Assembly (NCBI RefSeq): GCF_028389875.1 | Contig: NC_084665.1 | Span: 19,314,001 to 19,378,000, forward strand | Direction: 5' to 3' | Origin: Rhea pennata | Lineage: Eukaryota; Chordata; Aves; Rheiformes; Rheidae | Length of the DNA stretch: 64,000 nt | Shown: positions 24,001 through 37,566 of the stretch, in pieces | How positions within the stretch are numbered: position 1 is the stretch's first letter | How the letters are laid out: each line of letters starts with the position of its first letter | Program-made: the position numbers and the translations under genes | Notes under the pieces: generated by a model | Databases searched by the model: none | Told to the model about the DNA's origin: nothing | The model's input: only the letters and a program-made list of their open reading frames with translations

Positions 24001-26370
24001 TTTGCCAAAATGCCTCAATAAGAACAGAATGGGAAAACATGCTGATGACATTTATTAAACACTCCAAGAAATGATCCTCAGGTTCCTCTCTGGCCAAAAT
24101 GTGTGTGATAGGCCTCGTGCTATAAGTATAAAAATGAACTTCCTCCTTATTCTTTTGCTGTAATTTTAAAAGCTCTTATTCCAGATAGGTAGTTTAACTG
24201 CTTTTCTTGGCGTATTTAACAACCTGAGAACCACTGGCTTGTTTCTTTGATGATAAGTGAAAGGGTGAGTGGGTGGGGGGCAAACTGCAGGACACAGCAT
24301 CTGCCTGGGTGGTCACAGTCATTTTTGTAGTTACGAGCCTGTTTGATTGTCTCTCTACCAGTAATGAATGTCAACTGGCAAGGTGCAACTAAGATCATAC
24401 CTTCCAAAACAAGGTAGCTGCATCCAGACTGCCTGATAGAATGGTCTGTAGCTTGTGCCAACTTCGAAAGTCAGACATCTATGTACAGCACTGGAAGAGT
24501 GCTAGCTGACCCGGGCCAGAACTGTACCAGGGCTATGCTAGCAGTTTTAACAGTGCGGAGACTGTTCCTGCTTCAAGCCTGCATCCAGGCCTAGTTTTGT
24601 GCCCTCTGGGTGAAGCGCACACTGTGTTTTGTTCCTAAAAAATTTTCAGACATGACTATTGGAGGCAGCAAAGAGGTTCAAGATGCCTGTCCTTTGCTTC
24701 AGGCTCTGGGATTGAAGGCAAGGGGAGCCTTTCCCACAGTGAGGTAAGATTTGTATCTAGGGCACTATGATAAAAGGTGGACATTGTAGAGTTACCTAAA
24801 ATGTTACTTAATGCTTTCCCTGCTTCTTATATCTTTGCCAGACTTTGGAAAACTTAATCTAAGATTTTTCAGCTATGTAAAAAGGTGAAAGTATGTCAGA
24901 TCTGTTGATTCTTAATTTAGTTAAAAATCATACACACTGTCACTTGGAAGTGTTACTTCTTCCAAGCTTTGTAGAAAGAAGTATCTCCAGTACCTGGCAA
25001 GCCCCTTTTGTAGTCCCCAGGAAAACATGAATTGGCCAAGTCGTAAGCTCTGACTAATTGCATTTTGGACCCCCTCAGCAGAAGCTTGTTAGAATTTGGC
25101 AGCTAGATTCCTGACTGGTGACATCTGCAGTGAGCATCCTCCAGCTCTCCAGCTTTTCTGTGCCAGCTCAGCTGCTGGTGTGCAGCTCCATGTTGCATCC
25201 TACAGCTGGTGGCTCCTCCCATGGAGAGGGGAGCAGCATGTGCAGGGGGGAGCAGGCCCAGCAGGCAGATAAGGCAGATTAAAAGAGCAAAAGCTGGAGA
25301 CTGTAGTAGAGCTTGATGTTATGGGTAGGAGGGAGCTGTGGGGAGGGAGAATAAGTGTGAAGGACACAGAACCAGTGTTTATATAGCCCTACTTTGTTCT
25401 TGTCCAACATGGAGCCAAGCCAGGGCTTTCCTGAATCTGCATGTTTCTTTGATTATTCACAAATGTTTGTATTATGTGTGATGAAGTATGTATCATATAT
25501 CCTTCAAGTCTGCTGACTGAGTTTTTCCCTCATGAGGCTGATCCCTATGGATAATAACACATCCACTGCTGCTGGTTACTTATTAGCCTGAGTGGTAGAG
25601 ATCTGTACTGGGGACCTAAAAGGTTTCAGTTCCATTTAGAGGTCGCTAGAGTTTCATATAATATCATTTATTTTCAATTAAAATGAGAAATGATTTAATG
25701 ATTTCCAGTGCATTACTACATTCTTAAAGTAGACCTGGCTGGAAAAATGGATTTCTATCTAACTGAAATTGTTAACAGTTGCCATTTCACTTGAGAAAAA
25801 AATAGAAGAAAGCTACTGTAGTTTTTGTGGAAGTACATAAAAACAAACTGTTATTCTTCTAATTTTTTGTATGAGCTATCAGTGTCTTGGGAGGGTTAAC
25901 TGGCATAAAGAAAATGAGATGATCAAAGATTTTATGGAAGGATGATTTGGATCTTATAGATGGTATAAGGCAGGGATCAATCCAAAATTAACCTCCTGTA
26001 TGGTTTAATTAAAAGTAAACCAATATGAGGAAGCTAGTTCTACTCTTCAGCACCTCATTTAGCTTATCATCTTCAATGCAAACTGTCAATGCAATTCCTG
26101 TCATGAAAGTAAATCTCATTTAAAATACATCACCTGTTCACACACATGTAAAGCAAGGAAAGAATGAGCTCTTACCAGGTGAATTTGGTGTTATTCAGCT
26201 GCAGAGCAAAGACAGTATGGGTTTAGAAATACAATCATTGTTGATTTCATTTAGGTTTACATTTTCTGGAGAGTCTTTATAAAGAATAATGTCACTCAGT
26301 TGACTATCTGAGTCTCTAATGAATGTGGAAGAATGAAGTGCTGTGAATCTCCTTTTGGACTATGATAGAG
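18051..26370. other. Gene-poor intergenic sequence
   Basis: No exon or RNA gene is recognised. Visible items are a purine-biased stretch at about 20030-21050, poly-T runs at 23258-23278 and near 23716-23731, and otherwise unique AT-rich DNA. The longest open frame (21728-22282, 184 codons) has no domain and no conserved-looking start context. Confidence 0.5.
23258..23278. repeat. Poly-T homopolymer (21 T)
   Basis: An uninterrupted run of 21 T. No SINE or retrogene body is recognised beside it, so it is best called a simple homopolymer. The flanks are unique AT-rich sequence. Confidence 0.9.
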
Positions 26371-26512
26371 CAGTATGATTACCCCTCATTTTATAGGTGG
26401 GAAAAATGACTCACTGAGGAAGTTGCAAGTTACATGACCCAAATCAATTGATAATAATTAAAGAGCAGACCTGGAACAACAAAAGCTACAAGCCCACACT
26501 CCATCTGCTACT
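26371..26512 (+). mobile_element. MIR SINE remnant
   Basis: The segment reads like a degenerate MIR in the plus orientation: TTACCCCTCATTTTATAGG, then the 'gaaaaatgactcactgagg' block. It continues with GTTGCAAGTTACATGACCCA and ends with AGAGCAGACCTGGAAC and GCCCACACTCC. The order and spacing match the MIR core and 3' half. Divergence is high, as expected for an amniote-age SINE. Confidence 0.65.
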
Positions 26513-29500
26513 AATGGGCTCATGTTCCCAAAGGTCTATATGTCCTTAGGCTGACAAACTCCTTGAGATTTTCTCTGACTTTCTATTGAATAGAAGTTCA
26601 GATAAAAGGAAACTCTAAAAGCAAATACAATTTGAAATTGTATAAAAATGTAAAAAAAAAAAATATATTGTTCTTATAAATCTTGACATCACATTATTAT
26701 TATTCTCCTGGAGCAGTTTATAGAGCAGTAAAGCCAGAATTCTGTACAGAGATGAAAGTGAGTATCTATCTCCATCCCTGCGCCAACATTAGCAGGAAAT
26801 ATTGCTAGACATTGTAAACGAGGAAAGAAAGAAAAAGAATATTAACTAGACGCTTTTCTCCATATTATAGTCCCATGTTACAAAACAAACAAGTATACAG
26901 TCCTTCTTTTTATGCTTACAGGACTTCCTTTCCATGAAGTAATAAAGAAGCGGAGATTCCTAAGCATTTGGGAGGACAAATGTCAGACAAAGCCTGACAG
27001 CTGCAGCATCAGGGATGCCTCAAGAGGCTGTGATCTCCCTCTCCCGCAAGGTGAGAAACTATGATAAAACACATTTATGTGAGGTGCTGGCACAGAAAGA
27101 ATTCTAGTTGTGTTTTTATTGCATTTTAAAATGTATGTGTAGAGAGTATTGTAAGGCCAGCAAACCTTTTCTTTCATATTTATGGTCGAAAAGGCAATGT
27201 CTGTGTGACTGTTCATCCTCCACATATTTCAAAGGCTAATTTGAAACTCAGTCATGTCAGTGGACTTTAGATCAGGCCCATGAATGGGAATAAATTATGA
27301 AGTAAGCTGTTCAGCATATTAAATTTTCCTTAGTGTGTGGTACAACCAGGAGATGGCATTGCAAGTCTAGTTTACAACTAGAATTGCAGGCTGCTAAGTA
27401 TTTTCCCAGTCTTGACTCTGGAAAGATGGAGAGCTGCTGCTGTTCTCCCACTTGCACCATTTGCTGGCAACTGCCTGCAAACCACTCATAGCATTTGCAA
27501 GGCTATTAAGAGGGTCCCAGCAAGCTTGCAGAGCTCTCTAGGAAATGCTGCCTGGTCTTTCTTTTTATTATTATCATAATTCTCTACTGCTGACTCAACT
27601 CTGGTGTTCATCAGCTGTTAGACCAAGCCACCAACCAGTCCTTTCAGAGGCAAGCATGAGTCTTCTGTGTATATACATTCTTGGAAGTAGATGATGTTGG
27701 CATTTGACCACAACAGTAAGTGAATCATTAGAGCAAGTGCTTGACAAGTGTTTATGTAGTATATAAATTATATTTAAGTGTAAATGCAGATTCCATCTCC
27801 TTTCAACTGTTTTGTTTTCAGTTACCTGGTGAGGTGATTATGCACAACCAGTGTTTGTTCATTCACAGTGGGGAGAACTGAATTCCCATTCAATGTCTGC
27901 ATAACATTCCACCATCACAGTGAATAATATTACAAGTGACCCACATTAAAAGCACAAAGTATGGAAGATGGCAGAACAGATGAACAAAAAAAAGAGAGGA
28001 AAAATGTCTAGAGAATGACAAACTGGCCCATAGAGTTGGGATAATTTTTTGTCAGCTTGTGCAGTAATCTGAGTCTTTTAAACTAAACAGCACTGGGTAG
28101 GGTCAGCACATGATGGGGGACCACTGGGGGAAAAACAGATGTCATGCAGAAGTATTGCTGATAATTTTGTAGACTGTATCCCCTTATGAAATGACTACTG
28201 AATAGGCAAGAGGCTTCAGGAAAATCTGTATCTCTTTCTTAAAAGGTGCTGGCTGGTAACAAGAAAAGCAGAGCTTATTAACAGAAATAAGTCCCAAGAT
28301 CTGTATGTGTTAGGTCTAATGAGCTGCATCAACCCCAGGATAGATATCTCTGCCTCCACAAAAATGAAATTCACTATTCCTTTCATTCTCAAGCAGATTT
28401 TTTTACACCCCCTTTTCTTAAGCAGCTACAAATGAGGAGGTAGAAGAGGGGTAATGGGAAAAAGCAATAATCATTGCCTTTGGATTTGATCACCTTTAAA
28501 GAGAGACAGGAACACTGTGGGTCTTGCTGTTTTGAAGGACTTGAAAAACTGTTAGATGACAATAGAAACAGAAGAAGCTCATTCAGTTAAACAGGCTGCA
28601 AAAAGTACAGAAGATGCAGAGATTTTTGAACATAGGATCAGACACAAAGGCAAGAAAAGCATGGGTGAGGGAGAGGCAGGCAGTGTGGAGAGGTGAACAC
28701 ATGATTCTTTGAACAGATAGTACTTAAGTTATTATACTCTAAATTCTGCATTTATGGTCTGCTGCAAATGTCTGCAGATTTCAAAGGAGCAATGCAGATA
28801 GAATCTGACCCTAAATGAATGTAGTTATCAAAGTTAACAATAAGAACCACAGACAGAAAGAGATTTGATATCTTCTCTACAATCCTACCTCCAATGATAG
28901 TTACTACTAGAACTGGTCAAAAGAGGGAGGCAAACTGCATTTCTTCCAGTCCTTCTGCTAACAGTTCTCTTGTGTTTTAGATTTAAGAAAGGAACAACTA
29001 TATAGCTGGGGAGAAATCACCAAAAACATCGTTGATTTTTTTTCCTCCAAACTTGTAAATTTTTAGCTAGCTACCGATTAGATCAATACTCTGAATGCTA
29101 ACGCAGGCGGTGCACCGCCAGACAGCCAGACACTCAGCTCTAGTGAATATTGTTTAAGTGAGAGAAGAGGTCATGTACCATGGCCCGTGTGACCCTAGCA
29201 GTTCTACTACCACTGTTAGTAGAGACAGCATCTGAACGGTGGACTTAATGTCCACAGGCAACTGAAGCAAGAGCAAGGGCCAGACAGACTTTAGAGATTA
29301 CTTCTAATTTCCTTTGTTCTTGGACTAGGCTAGAGTTAAACCAGCATCTGCCACTGAATGGTTACATACCTTGTGGTCCATTCTCTGTGCATGGCAAACA
29401 CTTCTTTGTATGTTACTGCAAGTCCTTCACATCATGCTGATGGTGGCAGTTGCCAGGAAGTCATGTATTGCTCTAAGCCTCCAGGTCCAAACCTTTTATC

Positions 29501-32500
29501 TAAAAAGGTGACATTTAGATTGGAAATGCTATTTTGATTCTCCTCTTTTTTTAATTGCCACAGCCTTGAGGATGATGGTTTAGAATAGCTGGAATATTTA
29601 GAACTTCCACCAAGCACTGTGCTGACAAAATAGCAATTTTGATGTGCTCAGTACTTCTGGCTAATCTCAGTACAGAGTCCACATGCTGAATGAATCTTTT
29701 TTTTTTCTTTCATCATTCAACGTATTAACTTGAGGTCATGCTCCACTGACACTTACAAACAGCACCCGTCTCTGTCAGTCACAGCCATGTACAGAAGGAG
29801 CTTGAAGGGAATTAATTCTGTCTTAATAGACATACCCAGCTTGCACATAGCCCCTCAGGATGGGAATGATAGCATGAGGGACTGATGTGAAATTGGAGAA
29901 GGAGAGAAGAAGGGATAGCCTACAGAAATGGAAGCACTCATGTTTGAGATGATATTAGAAATACATGATGTCACAAATATTTAAGTTGTGACTTGTTTTG
30001 AGAGATTTGCAAAACCTAGTATTCATGGGAAAGTCAGCTTCATTCGTTTTGTATGATCATGGTTAAAAAAGTCCAAATAACACTTTGCAGTCCTGTGAAC
30101 CAAAGCAGAATGCTTTGTATCTCTTAAAGAGACAGAAGTGGTGGCTGAACTTAGTTCAAAACTGTGAGAAAATAGAGAGAATAGACCAATTTTTTTCAAG
30201 AATAATAGAACTGTATTTCTTAAATAAAGATTAATTCAGCAGCAGTAAATAAAGGTGCTATTAATGAGAAGCCAATTACACTGCCAATGTGCAAAGTCAC
30301 GTAAACATGAAGTAGGAAATATCAGAATTAAGATCACCCGTGCAACTGATATCCAAAGGCAGATCCATCCTTCCTTCTTCTTTCCCCTTTCATTACAAAG
30401 GCATCATGAGACTTCTTCCACTGGTACAAAACTAATTATTTTGGGACTGGGGGCAATTCCACATCTGATTAGCAAGAATATGTTTTGATAAATTACCAGC
30501 AGTAGTATCTTGCCTCTATCTTCTCCTCCCAGAATCACCAAGTACTATATTGATATTAGATAAGGCCTCATTGCACATGCACTGTAGGGAAATGCTTATT
30601 TTGTATTTTATGGTCCGACACATTGAGGCTGTGGGAGGAACTACTGAGGATCACCACAGGCAATATTAGACCTAGGAACATAGAATTCTCAGCTTTCAGT
30701 CTTGTATGGTACCCACTGTATAATGCTTTTTCTGACTAATGAAAAAAGCTGTCCAGGGCAGAAAGGCTAGGAATATTCCATTCACAAGACTAGGAAGAAA
30801 ATCTGGCTGCTCGGACTCTTACTTTGCTTTGTTTCATACCTTGAATACTTGGCTGCTTGGAAGGAATTGACCAACTGTTCTGTCCTATTCATGTTATGCG
30901 CTTGCCCTCAGAATTACCAAGAATTATTTTAGAAAATAATATACCAATAAAAGCTAGTAAATTCACTTTGGCACCTGCAATAGTGAATTTCACTTACTCT
31001 TGCTGTGCCCAGGCAGAGTGTGGCATATGGTAGTGTGGTGATTTCATTTCATTTCAGGGTTTCTGACATACTGTGAAGTTTCATCACATGCCTCAAATTG
31101 AGTTACTGGGAGAACAAAAGGATGTCTTTCAATATACTACAAACAGGGGACTCTGTGTATCTTACTACGTGAAAAGCCATGTATATAAGTGCCTTAGAAA
31201 AGTGAGCAGGTGTTGTAAACCTCAAAATTTAATCTGTATGAAGACCACTGTGTACAGGCAAGAAAACACTGTTCTCCCAAAGCTGGAGCAGAGGTTGTGT
31301 GTGGATCTTCCTCCTGACTCTCTCTTTTGATAAAATGTTTGAGTGTGGATGCTGCCTGTTTTCCCTGTGCATTGAACAAAAATAGAGCGTACTCACAGAA
31401 TCACAGAATGGTCACTGATGTTACTTCGAGATTGTAAAGTGAAAAGCAGTAGATACGATTATTTTACTGATTTAATCACACGTTGAAAGGTTATCTTTTC
31501 TTTTGAGAAGGATCCCAATATTTAAGGCTATAGGCAACAAAAACAAAGGTGGTTTTCACAGACTAGTGTGAAATTACTGCATGCCACATTATTATTAAAT
31601 ATCTTGGAAAATGGAGATAGTAACTGTTTCAGTGTAAGAGCTGTACTGACTATCTGACCACCATTAAGCTGATATTACTCGGGCGTTGTATAGTTCATAG
31701 CAAATTAGGTCTTGCTCATGTCTGACTCATGTCTCCTGCGTTCTCATTGGGGATCTGTATTTCTTATCATTATGGCCTCCCAAGATACTGAACCTCCTGT
31801 ATCTCCACATGTGTGGGAGGCCTCGGATCAAACATCAGGGAGCAGTAGCAGTCACTGCCAGAGTTTCCTGACATGAAGATATCAGCCAGTGCCCAGTTCT
31901 CGGGTCTTTCTTCAGCAATTAAAATGCACAGAAGGGAGAAAGGGAAAAAAAAAAAAAAAGAAAAAGAAAGAAAGAAAGAACAGAATGTGAGTCAGAATGA
32001 TGCAAACCTGTAGTTATGGAAGTTTTCAGTTCATCATATCATTATGTTTAACAGCCCTGCATCCTGTTTTGTATTTCATGGCATGTAATCTTTAAACCAG
32101 CACAGGGAAACTGCCAGATCTCATACATTTAGGAAACAGAAAGTGAACACCAGTGAAAATGAAGTGAGTAGCATTTCAGTAGACAGTGAGCGAAGTTCAG
32201 GTTCAGCTTTAACCAAGAATTTTTCAGACCAGAATTAAATGATAGATCACAAATGTCTGTTTGGATAGCCATGACCAGAAGTCATGACAAAAGGGAGGTA
32301 GGCAGGAGGGAAGTGTCTCTGTGGTTCTCAAAGAAGATGTCCTTTAAGAGTCATCATTCTCCAAGGAGATATACAGTGAGCCTTGGACATAAAGGCTGCC
32401 TTGTGGTGTCAGCATCTCAGTAACCTGCTGCCATGAGTGAGCAAGGCCCCTCCCTTGCAGCTTTTGCTGATATTTGGGGCAATCTTAACATTAGGATGAT

Positions 32501-35500
32501 GATGCTGACATTCTCCATCCCTCTTCTGGAGATGATATTAAAGTACAAGCAGTGGAGTCGGAGAAAGAGAGGTCAGTTTTCAGGAGGTTGCTGAGAAAAT
32601 GTGAAACCAGAGCAGAGTGGATTAAATAAATCATTTAGTATGTAATGCTGGCTACCGTGCACATATGGTGAAGGTTTTCTCTACTGCTCTGCTTGCCTGT
32701 TACTGCAACTGAACAGTACTGACCTTGAGTTACGAATTTTCACAAAACATGTAAAGCAGTGGCTCTCTAAGAAAACCTTTGCCTGAATCCTCATGATTCC
32801 TTTGATATTTTCTGTAAGGATCCTATCTACACCTCATCCAAGTCCTCATAAATTTCTAGATAGGTTTGGAATGCATGACTAGATTATTTCCCTGATATAC
32901 CTACATACATTATCCATAGTTACCTACTTGTTCTTTTAATAAGGCTAGAATTCACCAAAGCATATGAAAAACTGCTTATCCCACTGAAAACAGAATTATA
33001 TACTGAAAGCTCACAACCCTGTCTTCATCTTCTGCATAAATACTTATATGGTATATTTTTATGTTCTGCATTAAAAATGTGCCCATTAGAACATGTGCTG
33101 GTTGCAAACACCATGCCTGGCTCCAGTACCTGCTCCTTGAGCAGCTTAGATGTGGAAGCATGTTGTAATTGCCGAGCTGTGCAAACAGTTTATTTTCTGT
33201 TCTGCAACAGAATGGGTAAAGCAGGAAAAATTGTTTTAGGTTGAGTTGACCCAGAGTGAAATCTGCCCAAGGAGCTTTAATTTTGAGCTTCAGTTGTGTG
33301 TTGCAGGAAGGTTCTTTTGTTAGTTTTAACTTTTGAAAAACAGGTGTCACTAAATTTGGCCTTGAAAGATCCTGCTGGGATGAGAAATAAGAAGATTTAT
33401 ATTAGAAAATATCCAAATAAAAAGTAGCAATTTTTATCTCATTCATTTCTTTTCCCCCTTTCCAGTTATAAATGATTATCCCAAATTCATTTAGAATTCA
33501 CTGGTAGCTGAGATTACTGTGACTGTCTGTTTTTCCACAAATAAACTCTTCATCCCAGATGTGTGGCTCAGTTGTAGTTGTTAAGGTGTGTCACGAGGAT
33601 GAAGCTAGATTAGTGTATCACAGACTGGAAAGCAGGTTGCTCTGGGAAGGAGAACTGTGGCATTCCCCTACCAGCAGTGGTGTTGCTCCCCATGTGGAAC
33701 TGCAGCTCTGCAGGCAATGGAAGAAGGAATGTCACATGCTGATAGCAGTGGAATAAAATTGCTTAGAAATCCTGAGCTAATGATTGTCCTGTCAGCCAGC
33801 TGTTTGTAAAGCAGGCAGGTTTGTCTAACTACTTAGGAGAAGGTTTGTGAATTAACTGGGCTTAAATCCTTGGGTGATGAATATTGGCCTAAGATCCAAG
33901 ATTCATTGGTATAGCTCACATTTCTGAGTATTAGTGAAGTTAAACCAGAGTGATGGACAAAGAAATGCCACGGTGTCACACTTCCAAAAGCTTTGCAGAG
34001 TTTCAGACTCAGGTTTATCCTGAAAGAGCCCTTGTTGTGAGCGTCGCTACTCTTTGCTGCAGTTAATGCTTTCTAACCCAACAAAAAGGCATTGTGCATT
34101 TGAAGCTCCCTTGCCCTTGAAAGCCTTGTTACCAGGCTGCGCTGGGTCTGAGGAACAGCTGCTTTCGTTGGAGGCTGTGTGTGTTCACCAGCAGGGCCAC
34201 ATGCTGATCAAGGAGCCACTGAGGCAGTGACTGATTGACACAGCATCTCTGCTCTTCGGGAGGATCTCAGTGAAGAGACTCTTTTCTGTGAGAAACAAGG
34301 TTTGAATAAGCCTTACTGTAATGAGTGCAGAAGGAGACTAAATTCCCTTTTTACACACACACAATCATTCCATCGCTTCACTTTGGACTTTACTGAAGTC
34401 ATTATTATCACACACTGATATAAGCTAGGATGTGCTAGAGGGAAGCAACTTCACTGATAACAAGATGATTTCTTTCTGGGATCTTTCAGAAGTGTTCTTT
34501 TTTCCTCACCTTCATTGAACTAGTTAATTAAGCAGGGATACTGGAGTGGCCAGTCAGGCCACAGATTTTTATTACCGTTTTGGATTTTAGAAGGGAATTC
34601 ATTTTCACGCACAAAGCTAAAGCAAGACTTCTGTACATAGGAGGCCCCATTTACAAAATCAATGTAATAAATGAATATAAAAAGAATGATATTACCTAGC
34701 TTTATGTGGAATAATATCTTGACAGCTATTTTGGTGAGTTATGGAGACATGAAATGATATTGGAGCCTGTGGTGAAACCACTTCAGGCCACATATCAGTG
34801 TAAGCATGAGGCATTGTGTGGCTAGCAAGGCCCTTAAGAAACACCTTGGAGGATAACATCTCTATTACATGGGGATAGTATAGCACAACTTCAGACCGTT
34901 CCTTTTCCCCAATTCCCCTCTGTCGTAGAATTTTTTCTAGAAGGGAAAACAATAGTTCACTCTTAGTGGTCTTGGGACTGTGAACAAATTTTATTCATAG
35001 TGATCTGGAAAAATGATAGATGGAACTAACTGAAATCCAGCATTTCACGCATCATTCAGTTTATCACAACTGGAAGGCTCTACAGAAAACATCAAAGCGT
35101 GTCTCACATAGGCATACAGACCCATGGGGAAAATTACTTTCAGATGTGGGATTTGCCATTTAGAGCTATTGTTGGAAGAGAAACTAGAGTTACTTGAGGT
35201 GTGATACCATTTGTTCACAGAAAGATATATGCTGAGTTTAGCAAAAAAGACACATATTCTTTAATGACCCTATCTCAGCCCCAAAATAGCATCAAAGAGC
35301 ACCAAAACAGAATATCCGTAACAGCGTATCAGGACATTAGTTCATACCACCATACATCAAATTAGTCACAAAGAACATTTTCTGAAAAGTGTCATGTCCT
35401 CGTACCAAACAAGAGCAACTCAATCAAACTCACTAGATGACAAGTCCCCCATTGACAACTGGGTGTAGCTTTGGCAATAACCTTTAGAAAGAGTGTAATG

Positions 35501-37540
35501 TGTGGGTGTTTTTGAAACAGCACCGTACAGAGGGCATGCTGTTGGAACACAGACATTTGGAAAATGCTTCCATCACTACCCACAGTTTCAAGTCTCTGCA
35601 GAATCCTTCTTCTCTAGTACGTGAGCTGAAAACATACTTCAAACATACATCAGCATCTTTCTATTCATTAAGGTATTTATGTAGAGATAGGATCTGCACT
35701 TGAGTCTACCTTGAGGGTGTAATTGTGTGTTGCTAATGTAATGGCTAGAGTTGGTGATCCAAATGGCAGCATATGAAAGGTCAATATGCAGACTGCAAAG
35801 AGCAGTTGGGGGTGGGAAATGGAGTCTGATTTAACAGAGTCAGAAGGAAAAAGGAGAACAAGGACAGTGAATGAGTCTTGAAGGTTGGCTTTTAAAAATG
35901 GGCTCTGCAGAGGTGAACAAAAAACTTTAAAAAGCTCTTATGTCTAACTAACATCTTAAAAAAGAAGATAATAGATAAAAGAAGAAAGTAACAAAATCCA
36001 CAGTCAGAGCTAGGCATTTAACTAAGGCAAATGGGTGCAGATTTCAGTGGAGCAGTTCCCAGGTATATCAGCCCTTAAATCACCTTAGACAATGATATGC
36101 CTAAAAAGGTGAGTCATGGTATAAAATTCTGATCTCAGATACCATAGTGAACATCCAGAGGTGATGTCTACCGAAAGTCCACTGGCAATGCACTGCACAA
36201 ATGAAAGCAGGACTTAACTCTTACATTAATGTTGCTTTTACAACCATTTGTATTTTCTTAATATGCCATCTGACAAATCCATATGACTCTGGATTTTACT
36301 GACAATCAGAAAAATGTCAGAACCCAGTGGAGTCCAGTTGTTACAAACATTTAGTTGATTTCTGACATAAATTTAAAATAGTATCATATCTTAACAAAAG
36401 AAGAAATCAGACTAATTTTCTTGCCTTGAAATTCTCTAGTGGTCACTCGTCTGCTTCTGTCTCTGCTTTGGGTTGTTCTTAAACACTATAACATTAAATG
36501 CCTTGGGCACTAACATGAGGTTCATTTCAATGTCTAGTTACTTATTTAAGTTGTACATAGCTCTCGTCCTTACACATTTTAATGAGCACATCACTTGTTT
36601 ATGCCCAACTCTAGTGCACGTAAGAATTTAAATCCAACAGGGCTATGCAACAAAAGGAAAATATATTGATCTTGTGTTGTCATTGTTTTGATTCTTCTCT
36701 TGCTTCTCTACACATGTGAAAAATCAGTGTATTGTTTTGGAAAAGGAAGATACTACCCTGTAATATTAACCCAACTGGTTGCCATTTTGGATGAGGCTAT
36801 TACAGCTGGTATTGTATACATAGTCACAAGTTAATGCATCATGTACAACAAATTGACTGAAGTTTTTGTCCTTGTAATGAGACAGAAAAGAACACCAGTG
36901 ATTTAGTGTTGATTATTAGTTTGATTATCAGTGACAGTGATAATAACATAACAAAGGAAATAGGTAAGAAAAAGATAAAACGTCAACACTGTCTTTGTGC
37001 ATGCTACTCATACTGATGCAGCTTTTTTAGTCTACAAATGGCTTGAAGCCCATGGCATCACACTGATTTGTGTCTAGAAAGATTTGTCTAGTATGTTGCC
37101 ATGCATGTAGATGTTGCCATACTCCACTGAAGCCACAGAATGGCTAGCAGGATGTGTTTTTTCATGTACACAAAGTTTGTGAAGAGCTCTGAGCTTCCTC
37201 AGGTCACTATTTTAAATACTGCTGCATGAATCTGGACCTCAAGAGGGAAGCAATTTACAGCAATTTTAGGGGAATCAAAATAGAGGTATCAGGCTATATT
37301 CTGCGTATGCCTAGGTCACACTGAAGTAGTTGTCAGAAAGCCCATATGCCAGTTCCTGTCTTGGGGCTGGCTACTGGGGAATTTGGTTTTCGGAAAGACT
37401 TGCTACAATGGTCTCACAGGGGCATTTCAGGAAATAGGGCTACAGATGTGTTCAAAGGTGCCCAGGGACACCTAAGGCGACTGTCATCCTGTGAGGATCC
37501 TGACTTTTTTATGGAAGGAGTCTGTTCAGAATCAGAAGCT
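26513..37540. other. Gene-poor intergenic sequence
   Basis: No gene is recognised. There is an A-rich/(GAAA)n tract at 31944-31980 and a degenerate piece at about 36036-36080 sharing the 'TTTCAGTGGAG' type motif discussed in the findings. Everything else appears unique. No open frame exceeds about 125 codons and none shows a domain. Confidence 0.5.
31944..31980. repeat. A-rich tract passing into (GAAA)n microsatellite
   Basis: A run of about 15 A is followed by repeated GAAA units. It is a simple-sequence repeat. No retroposon body with a matching poly-A tail is recognised upstream. Confidence 0.85.
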
Positions 37541-37566
37541 TGATGTTCAGGACAGTCTGAACATCA
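37541..37566. repeat. Perfect 10-bp inverted repeat with 6-bp spacer
   Basis: TGATGTTCAG (37541-37550), spacer GACAGT, then CTGAACATCA (37557-37566), which is the exact reverse complement of the first arm. It could fold as a small hairpin or be a dimeric protein site. It may also be chance in 64 kb. Confidence 0.6.

Noticed and set aside
31394-31420. CACAGAATCACAGAATGGT, resembling a CR1 3' tail repeat
   Set aside because: The following sequence does not match the CR1 3'UTR, so a real fragment cannot be supported.
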